A model generated the notes under the pieces. The model was not told the origin of the DNA and did no database searches. It saw nothing but the letters and a program-made list of their open reading frames with translations. Of a stretch of 64,000 bases of DNA, positions 60,506 through 64,000 are shown in pieces (within the stretch, counting starts at the first letter, position 1; the number at the start of each line of letters is the position of its first letter). Origin of the DNA: Roseivirga spongicola (GTDB lineage Bacteria; Bacteroidota; Bacteroidia; Cytophagales; Cyclobacteriaceae). The translations under genes were made by a program, and so were the position numbers. The stretch is from contig NZ_LRPC01000001.1 of assembly GCF_001592965.1 (NCBI RefSeq), positions 1,054,001-1,118,000 of the forward strand, written 5' to 3'.

Positions 60506-63500
60506 TTAATGTACTACAAGTTTCAGGGTGAAAGTCTTGTTTTGAGAGTCAGTGATTTTAATCAGATTCAGGCCTCTATTTAGACCGGAGGTTGGTATAG
60601 TAATAGTTTCACCTCGTAATGATAGTAGTTCTTCTTTTTGATAAAGCTGGGTTCCTTTCATATCAAAGACCCTAATTTTCACTTCTTTATTCTGATCTAC
60701 CTTGTACTTGATATTTACCGGAGTACCTATATTAACTGGATTAGGATATAGAGTGAAATCTATATTGAAAGTAGTATTAACAAATACAGACCTTATTTCA
60801 GTATACTCGAAGCCACCATTAAAGTCGGTCTGCTTAAGTCTATAGTAGCTATAGCCTTGGAACGGATCGATATCTGCAAATTGATAAGTTTGCACTCCCT
60901 CAGAATTTCCGGCTCCATTTATTGTGCCTATAGGTCTAAAGTTTTGACCATCTTGACTGCGTTCCACAGTAAAGAAAGAGTTGTTGTCTTCAGAAGCTGT
61001 AGCCCATCTCAATTGAACTGTTCCGCTTTCCGAAGCATTTGCGGTAAAGGATATCAACTGTACCGGTAGGGCCGCAATTTCTTCCGAACCAAGAGTATAA
61101 TATTGACCATTACTAAAGTCTACTGTAAAGGTTACGGTATTGTTTGTTCCATTAAATGAGGTTGGAGATATCAAGGTTGTACCCGATGTAAAGTCTCCAT
61201 CGTTGTCTACCATTAATCTGAGTTGACTCAAGTTGTTGGTGCCTACTCCAAGAGGTCCAGAGATATCATCTAGATCGAAGGTAACCTGAATACTACCTAC
61301 TGTACCAGTTTCCTGAACCTTCCATTCTCTATTTAGCCTACTTTTAACCTGCGAACTATTGAACTCTCGATTGTTTGGATTCTCAATAGCTGCGTTGTCA
61401 TTACCAGAAACAATGAAACTATCATCAGTACCAAAACCGCCAGGAAGGCTAAAGGTAACTAAGGCATCACTATTTTCGCTTCTAGATGTAGTTTGTTCCA
61501 AACAAGACAAATCATCTCTACCAATTCCAAAAATATCATTGTAATAGGTTGTTCCTTGACCATCATAATCCCAGATTACACCACCGTCACCAGCTCTATA
61601 GTCTCTTTCGTCAATACTTCCGGTACTGCCGTCATCAGAGCCATTTCTTGTCAATCCATATTTGATGGCCATGTATGATTCTACTCTGCTTCTTTCGTCA
61701 GAATTAAGTGCTGATGAGAAAACTAAAGTTTCAGCAATGTCGCCAGCAAATTGAGCTTGAAGATCTTCATTAAAGTGATTTCCTATTCCAAATCCAGTAG
61801 CGCTTCCAAGGGTGGCGCTTCCAGTTCCACTTCCTACAGACTCTGAATCTACATATAGGTTTAATGCAGTTCCATTTTTTACAGAGCTAACAAAGTGTAC
61901 ATTATTATCATTATAAGTTCCAGTTGTCTGTGCTTCGAACCCGTTATCTGAATCGGCTTCTAACCAGATGGTTCCTCCTTGCATACCCATTGACCAGTCG
62001 GCAGAGCCAGCATTTCTAGAGCTAATCAAAACAGGTGAGTTTAATGCATCTTCATCAGTTCCTTGAGATTGACCTGTTTTAAATACTGAGAAAAGTGTGA
62101 AGTTTCCTGTCACCGAATTAGATGTTGTTCTCAAATAAGAGGCGTTAGATGAGTTAGGGTCGGTGAACCTAGCTACTGGGTTAAAGTTGATCTCATTAGT
62201 CTGATAAGTAGGTTCAACAGGTAGAGCGCCATCTAGAGTTTCAAGCGAAGCATTAATCTGTGGAGAGCTCTGATCATTCCATTGCAGAATGTTGTCATTG
62301 TCATTAGCCAAGGTAAAACCAGCGTCTGAATAAGCCTCTGCATTACCCTTAAGCCACAAAGCAATGTTTGTATTTACACCACCAGGACCACAGGTTTTAT
62401 AAGCAGTACCAATAGTAAAGAATTGGCCATCGGCTAAATCTACACCTGAGAAGGATAGAATATTGCCGTTGAGCGTGCCGCCAGTTATTACTGTGGCATC
62501 GGCCATTGTAGAGGAGTTGCTTACTAGAAGAGAGAAATCTTCTTCGTTACCGCTGTATCCTAGGCTGGTTAAATCAAACTGCAATTCGGTATTACCTACT
62601 TCTCCAGTATCATTAACACGCCACACTCTTGTCATTCTTTCAGCTATGGCATTTGGCACATCAGAAGTTTCTGCACTTGCTTGTGCTGTAGCACCATTAT
62701 CATTACCCCACATGAGATAGTCTCCTGAATCGTCAAAGCTATTAGAGTTTTCCGCGTTTGTATTTGCTATCTCTTGTAGGCCTATTGCCAAAATATCATC
62801 AGAATTAGCACTAGTAGACTGCTTTTGACTGAAGCAAGCGTTATCGTCTCGTCCAATTCCGGCCACATCGTTATGATAGGTTGCGTAATCTGAGGCATCC
62901 CATATAATTGTACCATCAGCTCTTGTGTAGTCACCTGCGGTGCCACCGCCAGTGTTGTTCAATGTCATTCCATATTTAATAGAAAGGTAAGATTGAACCC
63001 TGTTGTGCTCTGCGTCTGTAGGGCGTGTTGAGAATGAAATAACTTCAGCTATTTGGCCATCGTAGTGTCCATTAACATCAAAGGCATTTGTAGCAACAAA
63101 ACTACCAAGCTCGTAGTCTACATCACTCGATGTAAGGAACGTGCCGCTATTAAGATCCGCAAGCTGGCGACCATTCACATGCATTTCTGAGCTTGTTCCT
63201 CCAGCGTTATCTCTCACAGCCATTAAATATGACTCGTTAGCATTAACTGTACCAAAGGTGGTCTGTGTTATTCCTCGTCTCCATCGTGTTCCTGAGCCTC
63301 CAATTGCATGACTAATGACCTCACCTGAAAACGCACTTGTAGCTGAACCCAAGATAAGACCGCCAAAATCGTTAGTTGCCCCTGCAGGTTCATCGAAACC
63401 AATAAGTACTTCATTGGTGCTTGAACTGTTCTGAGTACTATCTGGGTTAACAACCATGTAATAAGCTCTGGTGTGGAAGCCTGCTGCTCCAACCATTTGT

Positions 63501-64000
63501 TCGGTATTGGCTTGATCAAAGTTGACTGAAGGGTTAAAGTTTAAAGAGCTTTCTACAAAGTTAGGCTCTGTACCTCCTGAACCTATTGCATCATTAGCTC
63601 CGGCTCTATCACTCCAAGTAGTAATTGATGCACCATCTGTTGTAGTGCTAGTACCCTCATTTGCCTTTAACCACAATGCAAGGTTTGTAGTTACTCCACC
63701 TGGGCCGCAATCTGTTCTTGCTGTTCCAATGGTAAAGAATTGACCGTCAGTAAGGTCTACGTTGGTGAAGGTTAAAACCCCATCTTCTAAAGAGGCTGCA
63801 GGAATAATTGTACCAGAAGCCATGGTAGAAGAATTTGAAACAATTAGGTTGAAATCACTTAAGTTGGTACTATAGCCTAGTCCTGTAATATCGAATTGAA
63901 TGGTGGTAGCTCCTGTGTTACCAGTGTCTTGCACCTTCCAAATTCTCTCCATTCTTTCGGTAACTACTCCCGGAACATCTACGGTGTTAGCATTTGCTTG
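60506..64000 (-). CDS. Second giant LamG-like modular protein with T9SS sorting domain (5' end outside window)
   Basis: The frame is open to base 64000 (upstream residues continue QANANTVDVPG, matching the same spot in its paralogue), so at least 1164 residues are visible and the start is missing. It holds the end of one module, then two full modules opening CGPGGVTTNLALWLKANEG and CGPGGVNTNIALWLKGN, each about 440 residues with LamG-like, IGRDD and WGND motifs, a fibronectin-like stretch (LPVQLISFTANASESG, LRWATASEDNNSFFTVER) and a T9SS type A sorting domain (YPNPVNIGTPVNIKYKV, LNRGLNLIKI). It is a close paralogue of the neighbouring gene in the same direction but separately terminated. Likely secreted; function otherwise unknown. 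Confidence 0.88.
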   Translation of the reverse strand, partial: QANANTVDVPGVVTERMERIWKVQDTGNTGATTIQFDITGLGYSTNLSDFNLIVSNSSTMASGTIIPAASLEDGVLTFTNVDLTDGQFFTIGTARTDCGPGGVTTNLALWLKANEGTSTTTDGASITTWSDRAGANDAIGSGGTEPNFVESSLNFNPSVNFDQANTEQMVGAAGFHTRAYYMVVNPDSTQNSSSTNEVLIGFDEPAGATNDFGGLILGSATSAFSGEVISHAIGGSGTRWRRGITQTTFGTVNANESYLMAVRDNAGGTSSEMHVNGRQLADLNSGTFLTSSDVDYELGSFVATNAFDVNGHYDGQIAEVISFSTRPTDAEHNRVQSYLSIKYGMTLNNTGGGTAGDYTRADGTIIWDASDYATYHNDVAGIGRDDNACFSQKQSTSANSDDILAIGLQEIANTNAENSNSFDDSGDYLMWGNDNGATAQASAETSDVPNAIAERMTRVWRVNDTGEVGNTELQFDLTSLGYSGNEEDFSLLVSNSSTMADATVITGGTLNGNILSFSGVDLADGQFFTIGTAYKTCGPGGVNTNIALWLKGNAEAYSDAGFTLANDNDNILQWNDQSSPQINASLETLDGALPVEPTYQTNEINFNPVARFTDPNSSNASYLRTTSNSVTGNFTLFSVFKTGQSQGTDEDALNSPVLISSRNAGSADWSMGMQGGTIWLEADSDNGFEAQTTGTYNDNNVHFVSSVKNGTALNLYVDSESVGSGTGSATLGSATGFGIGNHFNEDLQAQFAGDIAETLVFSSALNSDERSRVESYMAIKYGLTRNGSDDGSTGSIDERDYRAGDGGVIWDYDGQGTTYYNDIFGIGRDDLSCLEQTTSRSENSDALVTFSLPGGFGTDDSFIVSGNDNAAIENPNNREFNSSQVKSRLNREWKVQETGTVGSIQVTFDLDDISGPLGVGTNNLSQLRLMVDNDGDFTSGTTLISPTSFNGTNNTVTFTVDFSNGQYYTLGSEEIAALPVQLISFTANASESGTVQLRWATASEDNNSFFTVERSQDGQNFRPIGTINGAGNSEGVQTYQFADIDPFQGYSYYRLKQTDFNGGFEYTEIRSVFVNTTFNIDFTLYPNPVNIGTPVNIKYKVDQNKEVKIRVFDMKGTQLYQKEELLSLRGETITIPTSGLNRGLNLIKITDSQNKTFTLKLVVH

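Noticed and set aside
54682-64000. Near-identical DNA repeats between the two giant genes
   Set aside because: Matching segments differ at many third codon positions, so I see no long identical stretch that would mark recent conversion.
1-64000. CRISPR arrays, tRNA or rRNA genes, insertion sequences, prophage or integrative element ends
   Set aside because: I read for spaced direct repeats, cloverleaf patterns, transposase or integrase motifs and found none I could support; a tRNAscan and IS search would be decisive.

Overview
This window looks like chromosomal DNA of a marine-type Bacteroidota, most likely of the order Cytophagales (Roseivirga/Fulvivirga-like). The evidence is a SusC/SusD pair, a complete gldKLMN gliding and type IX secretion (T9SS) cluster, cargo with T9SS sorting domains, Bacteroidota -7 boxes (TAnnTTTG) ahead of several genes, an ATP synthase operon lacking the beta and epsilon genes, and A+T-rich codon use. 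I saw no rRNA, tRNA, CRISPR array, transposase, phage gene or plasmid function. The genus is a guess.

Layout. (1) 1-16769, minus strand: a SusCD-type outer-membrane uptake locus. From its promoter it reads susC, susD, a double beta-propeller UnbV lipoprotein, a small orphan lipoprotein, two more double-propeller lipoproteins and an amidase cut by the window edge. A perfect LacI/PurR-type palindrome lies inside the susC promoter, and a terminator-like hairpin separates susCD from the accessory genes. No glycoside hydrolase, lyase or sulfatase is present. (2) 16994-28121, plus strand: dgt, an MMPL/RND exporter, ileS (type 2, with a GXHH instead of HXGH signature), lspA, a small membrane protein and an M16 protease. 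(3) 28176-29746, minus strand: a DUF721/DciA-like protein and hemW. (4) 29777-39183, plus strand: an Omp85-like barrel, a DUF4271 membrane protein, a HemD-like protein, a PorP/SprF protein, then gldK, gldL, gldM and gldN. (5) 39214-45905, minus strand: a porW/sprE-like TPR lipoprotein, penicillin-binding protein 1A and uvrC. (6) 46014-53271, plus strand: an M23 peptidase, bactofilin, AtpZ, then atpI-like, atpB, E, F, H, A and G, closed by a strong terminator. (7) 53272-54692, plus strand: a UbiA-superfamily membrane protein and a methyltransferase. (8) 54682-64000, minus strand: two very large modular secreted proteins with C-terminal T9SS sorting domains; the second runs off the window.

How it fits together: the gldKLMN motor and envelope ring plus the PorW/SprE-like lipoprotein would export proteins such as the two giant LamG-type proteins at the right end. 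The left-end locus would take up an unidentified substrate through SusC, with SusD and three calcium-loop propeller lipoproteins as likely surface binding partners and a lipid-anchored amidase as the only enzyme in view. The strongest candidates for something new are this uptake locus with its operator and internal attenuator, the altered IleRS signature, the recurring promoter geometry that predicts leaderless mRNAs, and the two terminator hairpins that abut start codons.
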